Source: Bryoerythrophyllum caledonicum (taxonomy: Eukaryota; Streptophyta; Bryopsida; Pottiales; Pottiaceae). Taken from it: a stretch of DNA of 64,000 nt. A model generated the notes under the pieces. It was not told where the DNA came from. It saw only the letters and a list, made by a program, of their open reading frames with translations, and did no database searches. The translations under genes were made by a program, and so were the position numbers. Shown piece after piece: positions 24,801 to 36,875 of this stretch. Every line of letters starts with the position of its first letter. Within the stretch, counting starts at the first letter, position 1. Location of the stretch: positions 2,082,168 through 2,146,167 of the forward strand of contig OZ020522.1 in NCBI GenBank assembly GCA_963971425.1, in the 5' to 3' direction.

Positions 24801-25083
24801 GTAATAGATAAAGAACAGAAAATGATTACTCAACTAGGCAACAACGGTAGTTGAATTTCAGTTGTGCACTGACATGCTTACCTCAAACATGAGCTTCTGA
24901 AATGCGTCATACGTCATGTGATACCATTTCTTTGTTGCCTTCTTCCCCCACGCGTGCACGCTTGCTTCCTAATCGTCTTCGCTAATCAAGCCCTTCAACT
25001 GCTCGAAGTCCAACAATCCAAAATGTTGGACCCTCTTCAGCTCATGTGATAAATGTTGCGTGACGTGATCGGCCTCTTTTTGC
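21888..25083 (-). pseudogene. Spliced gene with DNA N4/N6-methyltransferase-like motif, probably damaged
   Basis: Minus-strand exons can be traced by GT/AG joins: 25083-24882, 24780-24571, 24460-24242, one beginning at 24153, pieces near 23.7-23.3 and 23.18-22.505 kb, 22420-22208, and 22063-21888 ending in a TGA stop. Joined at 22505/22420, the protein reads EDEIVLDFTTSTGTSIKACK followed by HIHALEED. This resembles motif I of amino-methyltransferases (Asp, Phe, Gly, Thr, then Ala-Cys and a distant acidic residue), preceded by a helix with LIDLCI as in that family. A possible degenerate catalytic motif IV is ADMVLFDVPED (about 23100). In-frame stops (DD-stop-EASV near 24.96 kb; KGR-stop-CKW near 24.36 kb) and a shift near 23.03 kb suggest a pseudogene, unless the exon model is wrong. 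The last exon is acidic (SGIYEDSLDDLLGEEY). Confidence 0.5.
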
Positions 25084-25089
25084 CTAGGA

Positions 25090-26620
25090 TACAAGAACCA
25101 TTATTTAGATACGTGCATGTACCATGAGGGGTTGTCTAGTATCTCATTAGACTCAACAAGACTTTAATATTGTGATGAATGAAATATAATATTAGAGGAG
25201 GATAATTCGCAACTTCTAAAGCGCTAGTACACCTTCAAGAAGAGGAGTAATCCACACTCAACAAGAAAGTTCTAGCTTTGGTATTAAAGTTGATGTTAGT
25301 CTCAACAAATTGTTAGGGACACAAGGTTACGTAACAAAAAGTCTGAAATGAGAAGGGTACAAGAGGAAAAATTGATAAGAACTTTGATTAACTAGATGAG
25401 TACACGAACAACAAGAGAGGTGAGCTAGAGCTCCAAGAAATGTGTTGTCAAGACTGAAGAATTTTTTAGCCTTGATTCCAATACATACCCTAATCTAAAA
25501 TAAAAGGTACAAGAAGCTATGTCCCTTACAAAGAGCCACCTATTACTTTTCCATGATATATGATCAAATGTGGGCCATGTGAATTAAAATGGTATATACG
25601 ATTACTGTAAACAGTATAATGTTATATGTCAAAATGATTGTTTCCAATAGGTGAAAAGCAACATACTTTTAGTATAGATGATACATAATATTGGTATTAA
25701 ATATCATTTTTAAACGATATAGTCATTGACTTCATACTATGTGAAGTTCAATGCATTCATGTAAGTCTATGCACATTTCAAATAAACACGCGTTTTTTAT
25801 GTACATTTTTTGAAAATGTGTGATTTTTGTATATGTACTCGAATTATTGGAAAAGGCGTGAACTATGAAGGGAAGAGGGAAAAAAACCAAAATGCATTAA
25901 ATTTCAATAAAAATTTATAAACAGAGCAATACATGATGAAATTATAATTTGTGTATGATGATATTTATATAAATGATGACATAAATATGTATATATGTGG
26001 TTATTGAAGTTCCTAAATACTTAAACTAAGGAACATTTGTGATGTTTGTTATATTATCGAATATTATACTACGTTTTTGTATGGTCTACTATTTCAAATG
26101 TTGTATATCTAGTAATATGAAGGGTGTGTATACATTTGTGATTGAAATACATAGAGACAATTGCAAATCTATATCTATTGCTACACATAAACTTTGTAAA
26201 AGATTTTATATTTCATCAAATTTCCATGGTGGTTTTTCCATTTTCTTTCCAAACCACTTATTTATTTCTGTCGTAAAATCAAGTTGTATACATGAACATC
26301 TTATATGTTGCAATTTACATGAAATTGAGTTGGCCTAGAAGAAAAAATCACATGCACATGTGACGTTTTCACAAATGTTGCGTTTTAAGTGGAGGTTGGC
26401 ATGAATGGAGTTTATGTTTGTTCCACCAATAAATTGATGCCCATCGGACAAAGGATTAGTAGTATGGAACCACTTTCCTCTCTTGAAGGTAGATATTATT
26501 AATTTTTCCAGAAATAAAATATAATTATATATGATGAATATATATATCCGCGCACACATTATTATAATGTCAATTTGAAATGCACAACCATTGTGCATAA
26601 TTAGACATTAATACAATTAA
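25090..26620. other. AT-rich DNA, no gene seen
   Basis: Only short frames. From about 26.36 kb the sequence is shared with 35.73-36.0 and 40.12-40.4 kb (the stretch around GCACAACCATTGTGCA), so the right part belongs to a dispersed repeat. Confidence 0.45.
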
Positions 26621-26621
26621 T

Positions 26622-26680
26622 AGAAGGTGGTCATGTGTCATGTGGTGGTCATGTGTCATGTGGTGGTCATGTGTCCTTTA
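26622..26680. repeat. Short tandem repeat, three units of about 19 bp
   Basis: The unit TGGTCATGTGTCATGTGG is repeated with only small differences. At 35.97 kb the homologous sequence has a single unit, so the array expanded in this copy. Confidence 0.85.
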
Positions 26681-26989
26681 TATGATTAATATCTTTAGTT
26701 ATATTTAATGATTTATTATACTAATTATTCAAAATTTCTTCTTTATTATGAGAGTGACTAAGTTGGTGAATAAAATTTATGAACATGAAAAGAAAACTTT
26801 CATATCTACATTTTAATTCATTACATATTCTATTAACCCCTAAAGAGCCAAGTGTCAAATATGGGCTTCTTGATAGTTCAGTCAAGTTCCTATGATATCA
26901 TTTCCAAAATTCCTCATTGAAAATTTTACTATACAATGACTTTACTAAAACCTCAGTGGGACAACAAATTTTTCCTAAATTCAACATTT

Positions 26990-27390
26990 TAGGAAAAAGT
27001 TTTAGGGTTATGAATTTCATGTCAAGCACCTCCAAAAGTATTTGCTAGGACGCTCTATTGAATGTGAGATTTTCAATACTCTTAAGTAATATCATTTTCT
27101 TTCTTATTGTCAAAAGAAAGTTCTTGTCTTTAGTGAAAAATAGCATATTAACTCAAGTCAAACTTTTTCACACACTATCTAGCAAGGTACCAAAAAAACT
27201 TCTTCCTGTTGACATAATACCTATAGACCTTCATATTTACTACCTTATATTTTTCCCACAACAATGTGGTGTGAACCTTCAAAATTTCGACATCATATAT
27301 TTTCCACAACAATGTCGTGTAAACCTCCATTGCACTGGCATCCCACTAATTTCGGAGTATTTATGGTGTGAAACTGTCACAATACCTAAG
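26990..27390 (-). mobile_element. Inverted fragment of the CCCCTAAA repeat family
   Basis: Read on the minus strand it begins near 27390 with ACCCCTTAGGTATTGTGACA and CACACCATAAATAC, matching the family end. It then shares with other copies the TTGTCTTTAGTGAAAAATAG and GTCAAACTTTTTCACAC stretches. The distal end is not clear. Confidence 0.65.
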
Positions 27391-27926
27391 GGGTAAATAA
27401 TCAGATTTGTTTAAAATTAATATTAATAAATGACAAATTATTTATTATTGTAGAGCTAACCCAAAACTAAACGGTAAGTAATGTATGGGAAATTTAGTGA
27501 CAGAATCCTACGGCAAGCAAAAACGAAACCAAAAGCAATCATAGCAGACTTCGAAGCAAAACTATGATAACCCCATCCTCTAATGAACCTCAACATTCAC
27601 CAACATTCCCACAAAAATATACAACACAATCATAACCGCAAGCTGTGTCTTTCTGACCTCGAGTTACTGATACTGGTTGTTACGAGGTTCGGTCACAGGT
27701 TGATGTTCCTGGTTACTAGACAGATTATTCCGCCTGTGTCTTTCTGACCTATTTCGTACCTTGAAAACGACCTGAGTCCGTAACTCGGAACCAGACGACG
27801 AAGGAGCATGCAATAGACAATACGGGAAACCTACAATCTTAGAAAAAGATTTGGAGCGCTGTTTTTCTTGAGAAATGATGGTGTTAACAAACACCAAGTT
27901 GTAAATGAGACCCTTCCACAAACGCT

Positions 27927-28475
27927 CTACGCGCTCGTGAACTTCGTCACAGCCTTCGTCCCCTCCGACACTGCATGCTTCGCCAGCTCCCCGGGCAGAA
28001 TCAACCGCACCGCCGTCTGGATCTCACGCGACGTGATTGTCGGCTTCTTGTTGTACCGCGCCAAACGAGCTGCCTCCTGCGCCAGCTTCTCGAAGATATC
28101 ATTGATGAACGAGTTCATAATGCCCATCGCCTTCGATGAGATACCCGTATCAGGATGCACCTGAACCCCAACCATGCAAACCATTTAGGGGGAGAAGATT
28201 ACCTCAGACACAGACCCTTTCAACCCTCACTTCACAAGAATCGCATCCGCCCTAAACCCCAAACAGAACAGATGCACAGAGATAGATACCATCCATACCT
28301 GCTTCAAAACCTTGTAGATGTAAATCTTGTACGTCTCCACGCTCTTCTTCGACTTCTTCTTCTTGCCCTCGCCCTTGGTGTCGGCCTTGATCTTCTTCTC
28401 CGCCTTCTTCACCACGGGCTTCTTCTCGGCCTTGCTCTTGCCGGCCTTCTGCTCCTCCGCTGCCTTCGGCGCCAT
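27927..28475 (-). CDS. H2B: Histone H2B, copy 1, with one intron
   Basis: Two exons, 28475-28299 and 28160-27927, are joined by a GT/AG phase-0 intron of 138 bp and give 136 residues. The N-terminal tail (residues 1-44) is Lys/Ala-rich, as in plant H2B. The histone fold follows: [17 protein letters not shown], then after the intron [40 protein letters not shown] and [16 protein letters not shown]. The C-terminal Lys before the end is the usual ubiquitination site. The protein pairs with H2A in the nucleosome core. I chose the ATG at 28475 because MAPKA is the usual H2B start; an upstream in-frame ATG exists. The intron lies between KQ and VHP in the first part of the fold. The product is identical to copy 2. 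Confidence 0.95.
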
Positions 28476-28592
28476 CGCTGCGAACTGTAACTGAAACGAA
28501 CAGGGAGCAACAAATGCAAATAGAGAGCAAACACACACGCGCAAACAACAACTGCAGAACCAGCAATGAGAGTGAGGGAGGGGGCCTCTTTA

Positions 28593-28732
28593 CTTTTATA
28601 GTCGGGGCCCTGGACGCAGCCAATGAGAGCGCTCCGTTGGCATGGCGCGGATCGTGGCTGTGGACCGTCGGATCGGGATCGGAGGGTGGCGGTTTGAAGG
28701 CGAGCGTTGGCGCCATTTTCAAGTTTCCCGCC
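28593..28732 (-). promoter_or_regulatory. S-phase histone promoter of H2B copy 1
   Basis: Upstream of the start codon on the minus strand lie TATAAAAG (28600-28593), a CCAAT box (28620-28624, reversed relative to the gene), the plant histone octamer CGCGGATC (28646-28653) and an E2F-type site TTTCCCGCC (28724-28732). TTGGCGCC (28708-28715) may be another E2F-like site. The set suggests transcription at the G1/S transition. Confidence 0.8.
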
Positions 28733-28859
28733 TCGAGAGGAAGCGTTCTCCAGTTCGAAATCTCGCGGGAACCCGATCGTTCTCCTGCCTCGTTGGCAAA
28801 TCTCAAGTTAACGCCACCAAAACTGCCACCTAAACTGCCACTATCAAAAAGTGGCAACA

Positions 28860-29570
28860 AAAAAAAATTCTGAAGTAAAAGTTTGGATTTTAAACGGCAA
28901 CATCTTAGGAAAGACTTCTATGTGAATTTTCAAAAAAAAATGCTACAATTCTTCATATGAAGATGTAGGGTTTGAAGTCAAGAAAAAGGTTCATTTTCTT
29001 CCCTACTAATTGTGAATGAATAGACGTTGACTTCACCTGGTGTCGAATTTTTGCACTACACAAGGTCTATATCCTTTACCATTGTGTTAAGCATGATATT
29101 AGTTCCTTGTACACCACTTTTTAGAGGTAGAGAAGGGATGTTTTCATCACATCTTGTTGTCAAAAAAATAAAATGTGAGAAATATGAATATCTTTAGGTT
29201 TCATGTAGAGAAGAAAAAGTTTTTTTGGTACCTTGCGAGACAATGTGTGAAAATGTTTGAGTTGGGTATGAATGTTGTTTTACACAAATGGCAAGAAATG
29301 TTATTTAACGGCTTCAAAGAAGATGATATTTTCTACATGTATGAAATATCTCAATCTCAATAGAAACTTCTAGCAAGAAATTTGGAGGTGCCCAAAGTCC
29401 CCAATTTGACTTTGAAGGCTAATAAACTTGCATATTATGAATCCAAAAAATATATGTATAATAATTCCAAAAGCTCTTATGAGGGATAATCTTTAAGATA
29501 AGAAATAAAAATAAAAATGGAATTTTAGCAACCTATCCAAAATGAGTTAAATGGATCTTTAGGGGTTAAT
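28860..29570 (+). mobile_element. CCCCTAAA family fragment
   Basis: Shares with the copies at 32.7, 38.0, 44.9, 53.15 and 54.57 kb the run TGGTGTCGAATTTTTGCACT, CTACACAAGGTCTA and TTTTTAGAGGTAGAGAAGG. It ends with TTTAGGGGTTAA near 29570. The left end is missing next to the H2B promoter, so this copy is truncated there. Confidence 0.75.
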
Positions 29571-29895
29571 CTCATAATTTCATTTACTAACTTACTAACA
29601 ACTTTTAATTTAGTTATTGGCTTTACTAAAACTAAATGTCAACAAAGGTGTAAATGTGCCTACATGTAGATCTAATGTTATATGTCAACTTTGATGAGCA
29701 TTTTGAGTATAAAGAAAGCAACTTTTGGTATAAGATTTTTCCAACCTCTTACTTGGATTTGACATTTATTGCTACCGGTATTGGTCTAATTATATTGCAC
29801 ACTATCAACTTCAGCTTGTTTACGATTAAGATACGTTGTATAGTGAAGTAAGCAATAAGAAGTGTCAAGACATAGCAAATACCATAGTTGATGTA

Positions 29896-32457
29896 CAGTG
29901 GGGTACAGTTTGCTTACGAATTCTGGCCCTCAGCTCCTTGAGCTTCGTTTCTTGCAGCAGTATGATATGGCCCATAACTCACAGATTCCAGCACTTCTAA
30001 CCATGAAATTTGGTGGGCACGTTCCTCAAAATATTCCAAATATGGGGAGATTAAATATTTGCATGACGGCATGAAGCATTAATGACAAAGATAAGAATCT
30101 CCATCCACCAAATGGCTCAAAAACAATGCATATAAAATTGCACATAGCATGAAATTGGACATCACACACCACCAATTTTTTTGGCGGCTAACATTCATCA
30201 CCAAGCCACCTTATCTTTCCCACATTGCATTCAAGAAGTAATGAGCTCTAGATTTTTCAAGAGAGCACTTTCTCAAAGGGGGGTTGCTTATAGTCGATGA
30301 CTCTCCAAGGCTGTGAGCATATCGATTGTGAGCAGGCAGTGTATCCATGAAGTGAGCATCGATGATCTGTGCAGCATGAAGTTTGAATTGACGAAGTAAG
30401 TAGCCATGAAGTGAGTAGCTTGTGAGCATATCGTGAGCAGCTTGTGAGAAATGTGTATTTCATGGTGAGTGTTACAGGCAATATGGGACGAGAGAAAGCA
30501 AAGAAGTGACGATAGAAGGACGGGTTCAATTTGATCTTCTTCAGGTGAATACTATAATTCCTTGTAGCAGTCTGAAGCTGAAGCAAGATAAGAGCGTTTC
30601 ACAACTAGGAGTTATACTGAAGTTCGAACCCATAGAAGTGGAATTGGCACTGAATTAGCTAGATTCTCTAGCTTTGATTCGTTAGTGATTTTCATGACAA
30701 TAAGCGTGCTGATTTTGTCCAGGTCGTAGCAAGGTTTTGGCGCTACAGTGATACAAGTCACTGCTGGTCTTAATGCACAAGCACGACCCAAAGCTGCGAC
30801 TCCGTATACAATACTGGCGCTTGTCAATCCATCCATTCTATACGCTGCCACGACTATGCTCTCTGAACCAGTCGAGGCTGAACAGGAACTTATGTTCATG
30901 CTGCTTAATTAATCTAGAGAATCGAGGTAAGGCTCTTGACCCCTTTCAAATAATGATATGCATGCTCTTCAAAATGCTTCTTAAACACATTAGTAAATGT
31001 AGTATCGATCGCAAGGTTGATATTTCCTCCAGAAGCGGAGGTTGTATGGGCGCAGCTTGACATGTATGCTTCATTCATGAGTTCCTCATTTTTTTTGTCT
31101 GGTGTTGTAGCAGGTGGGCAGCCAGTATCACTTTCACTTAGAGTGGTTGTTGGATTGGCTTCATATCTGTGAACCGATGCATCCTTTCTGAACTTGAGTT
31201 GTATTGAGCAGCGTTTCCATCAAAGTGTGATGCAGACACGCACACTTATAAATGTGGAGCGGGCACTTATTATTGGACTACATCGAGGTGGCATGAGGCC
31301 ATCTGATATTGCAAAAGATTTGAGCATGCCTCGCTCCACAGTTTCAACGGTTCTCACTAAATGGAAGATATATGGTTGCATGACAACTCAAAGTGGAGGA
31401 CACAACTCTTGCAAATTATCAGATCGTGCGCTACGCAACTTAGCTCAAGACATTCAACAAGATCGACGCCAACATCTCACTAGTCTTGCTGCAAAATATC
31501 AGGTGCATCACAATACCATGCGAAAATATATTCGGAATTTGGGCTTTGGAAATTGCATTGCTTCAAAGAAGCCATACCTCAATCTAGTGCAGAAAGAAAC
31601 TAGGTTAGCATTTGCTCGCAAATATAAGCATTGGACAGAACAAGATTGGTACAAGGTCATTTGGACAAATGAATCGTCATTTGAACTTGGAAAGAATTCT
31701 CATCAAATTCGAGTATGGCGCAAACCTTACGAAAAGTATATGACAAAATGTTTGGCGCCTACCTTCAAATCTGGAAGGACATCTGTGATGAGGTGGGGTG
31801 CATTTACTGGTTTTGACAAATGCCCATTAGTCATTATGCCTCAAGGAGAAAGAACTGCTGCACATTTTGTGAAAAATGTGTATGAAAGCACTTTGAGCGG
31901 GTTTTATTTCATGCACGATAATCCTCATGACTTCACTCTCATGGAAGATGGAGCTCATGTTCATCGAAGTAAGTTGGCAGAGAATTGGAGACTAGCTTAT
32001 AGCATGAAGAAGTTGAAGTGGCCTTCAAACTCACCTGATCTAAATCCAATTGAGAACATTTGGAAGATACTCAAAGATTGGCTTCGTTACCATAGCATGC
32101 CACAAAATAAGCAAGAATTGATAGAATGCATTCAGAAAGTATGGGATGAGGTTCCTTTAGAGCAATTGAAATGCCTCATTTCAACTATGCCCAATCTTAT
32201 TAAAGCAGTGATCTCAGCTAGAGGTGGAAGCACTAGGTGGTAGATAGTGTATAAGGAAAATACAAATGCTTATTCATTTTTCAAGTTTTTATGTATATAC
32301 TTTTTGTAATATTGAAGTAGACTTCACTAGCATTCCAACGCAATTTGAAATTCCAAAATCCGTCAATTTTTGAGCAAGTTATTGCATTCCAAAGTTCTCC
32401 AGTTTTTTCACTGTCCTGCACTGCGGCCAGAATTCGTAAGCAAACTGAACCCCACTG
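29896..32457 (+). mobile_element. Full-length Tc1/mariner transposon
   Basis: Terminal inverted repeats of about 33 bp begin CAGTGGGGTACAGTTTGC on the left. The right end reads the same inward apart from one substitution (GGTTCAG instead of GGTACAG). Both ends are flanked by TA (29894-29895 and 32458-32459), the expected duplication. The element is 2562 bp and carries one transposase frame in its 3' half. The first 1.3 kb is noncoding and contains short repeats with GTGAGCATATCG and GTGAGCAG (30.3-30.46 kb). Confidence 0.95.
31194..32243 (+). CDS. Tc1/mariner transposase, DD34E type, first Asp changed to Asn
   Basis: An intact 349-residue frame. Residues about 15-120 hold two helix-turn-helix units (GGMRPSDIAKDLSMPRSTVS and the LAAKYQVHHNTMRKY segment) that bind the inverted repeats. 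The catalytic core shows WTNESSFELG where SDES is usual, LMEDGAHVHRSK with the second Asp, and SPDLNPIENIWKILKDWL with the Glu; 34 residues separate the last two. The first catalytic Asp is Asn, which should abolish cleavage, so this intact frame probably encodes an inactive enzyme. A later ATG (residue 13, MQTRTLIN) is an equally possible start. The open frame and well-kept inverted repeats suggest a fairly recent insertion. Confidence 0.92.
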   Translation: MSCIEQRFHQSVMQTRTLINVERALIIGLHRGGMRPSDIAKDLSMPRSTVSTVLTKWKIYGCMTTQSGGHNSCKLSDRALRNLAQDIQQDRRQHLTSLAAKYQVHHNTMRKYIRNLGFGNCIASKKPYLNLVQKETRLAFARKYKHWTEQDWYKVIWTNESSFELGKNSHQIRVWRKPYEKYMTKCLAPTFKSGRTSVMRWGAFTGFDKCPLVIMPQGERTAAHFVKNVYESTLSGFYFMHDNPHDFTLMEDGAHVHRSKLAENWRLAYSMKKLKWPSNSPDLNPIENIWKILKDWLRYHSMPQNKQELIECIQKVWDEVPLEQLKCLISTMPNLIKAVISARGGSTRW

Positions 32458-32510
32458 TACTTGGTGAGTTGAGATAAGGTAAATCCCCTCCCCCACCCAT
32501 AGCTGACGAG

Positions 32511-33516
32511 TTAACCCCTAAATTTCTTAGACAATTTCAGACCAAAAACACTTCAAAACTGCTTGTTTTAATACAATGAGTAAGGATAAAACAAAAAAAA
32601 TTGTCTACTAGTTCTAACCGTAGGATCTCAATTAGGACTTATTAAGTAACTTACGTTAAAAAATTCATAAGGTTTGACCGCACGGATTGTAATATTATAG
32701 TGTTTGAAGTAGAGAAAAGGGTCGATTTTCTTCCCTCCGTTTAGTGGATCCGTAGACTTTGACTTCAGCTAGTGTCAAATTTTTGCACTACACAAGGTCT
32801 AAATTCATTTCCACCATGTTAAACATGATATGAGTCCTTGTACACGAATTTTTAGAGGTAAATGAAGGGTGTAGCGTATTTTTAAAAATTGTGCAAAAAG
32901 TAGAGGTTCAAAAATTGTCAATTTGTGTAATATTTTTTTGTGAACTTAGTATGTTTTAGATGAAAATTGAATGCTTAATAAGAATTTTTACACCACACAA
33001 TGCTGTGGAAAAAATAATAAGTAAAAAAAATAATGATCTCCAAGTTTAATGTGAAAAAGAAGAAGTTTTTTTGGTACCTTGCCCGACAATGTGCAATAAT
33101 GTGTGAAAATGTTTGACTTGGATTTTTATGCCTTTTTCCACTAAAGACAAGATATTTTTCTTGACAAAATGAAAGGAAAAAAAATTACTTGCTAGAAGTG
33201 AAAATCTCACATTCAATAAAGTGTCATAGCAAGAGTTTTTGGAGTTGCCCGACTTGCACGCTTTCCCCATTTGAACTTGAAAAGCCTATAACTTTTTCAT
33301 TAAATGTTGGATTTAGGAAAAAAATTGGACTCACACAAAGCTTTTACTAATGTCCATCAACATTAAATTATTTTGATGGACTACTAAAAAATTCAAAGAA
33401 AACTGTTAAATAAAAATTTAACAGTTTTCAAAGAAAACTGTTAAAAAATGAGACCATAGGAACCTACTCGGACCTTCTTGAGTCCCTCAATGGGACTCTT
33501 GGAAATTTAGGGGTAA
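32511..33516 (+). mobile_element. CCCCTAAA family element, nearly complete
   Basis: Begins TTAACCCCTAAATTTCTTAG, includes CACTTCAAAACTGCTT, the TTTTTAGAGGTAAATGAAGG stretch and GTACCTTGCCCGACAATGTG, and ends GGAAATTTAGGGGTAAAG. The right TTAA is decayed. The element starts only 52 bp after the Tc1/mariner end. Confidence 0.75.
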
Positions 33517-36500
33517 AGCAATATGCCTATATGAGGTAATGTAGGCTTTCTTTATCACCTACAAGATTTTAATTATAAAATTTTAATTCAAATATTCAGT
33601 GCACCAATGATCATAGTGAAGGACATACCTTGAAATAAAAGAACTTCTATGCAAAATATTGAAGACTAAATTTATTGTATATTGCTAAGTTACATATTTT
33701 ATTTGATACATACAAGGATATTCACTTCATGTTTTACATTTTAAATGACAAAGCATTTGTGTCAATTTTTCTAAATGGTATAACATTTTTGCTGGTACCA
33801 TTACAAATGATTATGTTAATGATTCAGTGAAGATGGTTAATTTGGCACTATAGCTTTAAGTAAAGCCCGATTACGGCATGAATGCTCTTTGGAACTATCA
33901 CACAATGTTTAGTGAGATTATAGAAAAATATGCACTGTAATGTCTAAAATTTTGATTATAACTTGTCTAACTAAACACCTAATTAGATAAGATACCTACA
34001 AATTTCATTTATTTAACCTTAGCAATGGCCAAAGTAACCTATCAAGAATGTCTTGCCACTTACAGAACTTTTGTTGTTTCGAGTAGATTTTTCTAATTTA
34101 AACTTTAATCACAATTTTTTGCATTTTATAATGAGGATCACGGATAGCAATAGCTTCATGAAGTACAAATTCATTTCATATAACACCTTTATATAATTTT
34201 TAATACAAAAATAATATTTTAAGTGCAATTTGTTGGGTTTTTATTTATTAGAGATACCTCAAAAAATTTGCTACAACTTTCAGTAGAGATTGAGATTTCA
34301 AATTAAAAAACATCATTTTTGTGTTTGGTATTGTCAACTGAAATTTTGTCTTTAGTGCAGAAGTTCCATTTCAATACATCAAACATTTTCACATGTTATT
34401 GGGCAAGGCACCCATGAAAAATTCCCCTATATAGAAATTGGAGATTTTCATATTTTTCAATTTTTATACCTACTACGGTACTACAAGAAATGGTTAGGAT
34501 CTTTTTTCTACTACTTATATTCTCATTTTATAACAAATTTGGTCCACAAAAATTTAAAATGTGTTTCGGAAATTTACAAACCACTACTCCTTACACATTC
34601 TTTTCAAATGTGCTAGACCCATGGTCCCATGTAAACAGGAAAGTGATTTTATGTAAAGTATGTTGTTATGAAATTTAGACCTTGTGAAATTGACACTAAA
34701 CAAACCCAAAGCTTGTTGATCGTCTAACTTCAAGCATTACTAGCTTCCAATATGAACAATCAATATTTATGAAACTTTGTAAGCTCCTCCTTATTTTGGC
34801 TTAGATCAAATTTTTATGGTTGAAATTCAATAAAACATTTTGTTCTTTTGTTACTTTGAATTCTAGAATGTTACCGTAGGTGAACCTCTAGTTCGGCTTA
34901 AAACAATTAAAAAAGTCCATGCCGAATTAAGTGGAAAATCGTTTTTTGAAAATGCCAAATTTATTGGAAATGTATATTTATTGATTTTGTCACATTGAGA
35001 GACATCAAAGGGGATTAAGGCTTGGAAAGGTCTTCATTCATAGCTTCTCATTTCATGAACTCTTTGGTTTGGAATCCCAAGGTCTTGAGTTCAGTCCCCA
35101 CGAACATCAAAGTAGGTAAAATACACTAGTTTAAGACTTCTTGCCAAAAATTACAGTATTATTATTTTGAATGTCAAATGTCATTTTTTCACTTTAATTA
35201 ATTATTCGGCATTAAGGTGCCGAATCACAGGTTCACCTACGGTAGTTCTAAAGTGTTTTTGGTGTGAAAAAATTAAGGAACCTTAGGGATTAGTAAAATA
35301 GAGTTGTTCAAATTGTAAAGTTACATAATTTATGCATTGTCAGAATTGGAATAATTGTAATGTATTTGATTTTTCTATATGTGAGATAAATTCAAAGTTT
35401 TGTCATTGAATTATTAAAATGTGCTTATGAAACAAACAAAATTCAGATTGAAAATGAATAATTTTGTTCATAGCATTTCAAATTATCATACAGCTTTTAA
35501 TTTTGTTGAACATAAATTGATTAGAGTTAATTTTTCAAATTATTAATAGAAATGGCCAAAAGAAAATTTAGTAAATTCTATTATTTTGAGAAAAAAACAT
35601 GTGTATGTTATCATTCTAATTTGTTCTCCACACCTCTATATTAAAGACAATATTTTTGAAAACATCACATGGTATATGAAAATGTCATAAACTATGCTTT
35701 TACAAATATGATGCTGAAGAATTGCAATCTCCAGTGGAGGCCGGCATGAATGGAGTCTACGTTTGTTCCACCACTACATCGATGTCCATCAGACAAAGGA
35801 TTAGGAGTATATAACTTCTTCCCCTTCTCATGGGTAGATATTATAAATTTCCAAAAATAATATGTGTTCATAGGTGAAGAATATATCTATATATGCACTT
35901 TCACACATAATTAAATTGCAAATTTGAAATGCACAACCATTGTGCATAATTAGACATTGATACATTAATAGAAGGTGGTCATGTATCATGTGTCCTATAT
36001 ATAAATAATATCTTTTGCTATATTTTAATGATTAATGGTACTAATTAATTAAATCTTCTTCTTCAATAATATGAGGATGACCAAGTTGGTAAATAACTTT
36101 AATGAACATGAAAAGAATGAAAACCAAACTTTCATAAGATAGGAGTTGAAAATCCAGTAGCTTATTCCTAAGACAGCAATTACTCTCAAGGATGATATTT
36201 ATTGGTCATAAGTATAATAATATGACTGGGCCTATGTTATTTGATGAATTACTTGTTCCGATAATATGAACACCGACATGAAATTAATATTCGTAGATTA
36301 CATACGTTTAACACTTGAGTTCATCGGTCCATGCCAATAACAATCCAACTTTTTACAATTTTATGGAGCTTAACCCGGAACTAACTTCCAACGGTAATGA
36401 AGAAATGTATGGCAAACTCGGCACAGAGAACATGTAAGCGGTAAGCGAAAACTAACACAATGGCAACCTCATAACAGGCTTTATAGCGAAGCAAAGATAA

Positions 36501-36700
36501 ATCTCATTCCCAAATGAGACTCAACATTCACTAACATTTCCATCCGAACTGGCAACATAGTCATGAATGCACGCGGGATAATCTGTCTAGTTACCAGGGA
36601 CAACATCCAGCAATGATGGACCTCTAACCTGATGAATCACAACATTTCCAATCGAACCGCGCCATAGTAAAAAAGAACGACAAACAACCTGTCAACTTAC
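33517..36700. other. Repeat-derived DNA, no gene seen
   Basis: No supportable coding region. Pieces are shared elsewhere: 34.32-34.41 kb with the CCCCTAAA family (TTTTGTCTTTAGTGCAG), 34.68-36.0 kb with 39.5-40.4 kb, and 35.73-36.0 kb with 26.36-26.7 kb. A sequence reading TTACCGTAGGTGAACCT (34.87 kb) recurs inverted near 35.23 kb as AGGTTCACCTACGGTA, bounding about 370 bp, a possible further inverted-repeat insert. Confidence 0.5.
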
Positions 36701-36875
36701 CTGGAACTCATCCACTGTCGGTGACTCGGAAACAGACAACAATAAACATGACTAGATCAAACCGAAAACCAGCAAAAACGAAGAGAAACGAAACAAGACT
36801 AGGAGCGGTGCTTTTCTTGAGAAATGATGGTGTTAACAAACACCAAGTTGTAAATAAGGCTCTTCCACAAACGCT

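Noticed and set aside
28252..28860. A 202-codon minus frame over H2B exon 1 and promoter
   Set aside because: It reads the Lys-rich tail in the wrong frame and runs through the promoter sites; the H2B frame is certain.
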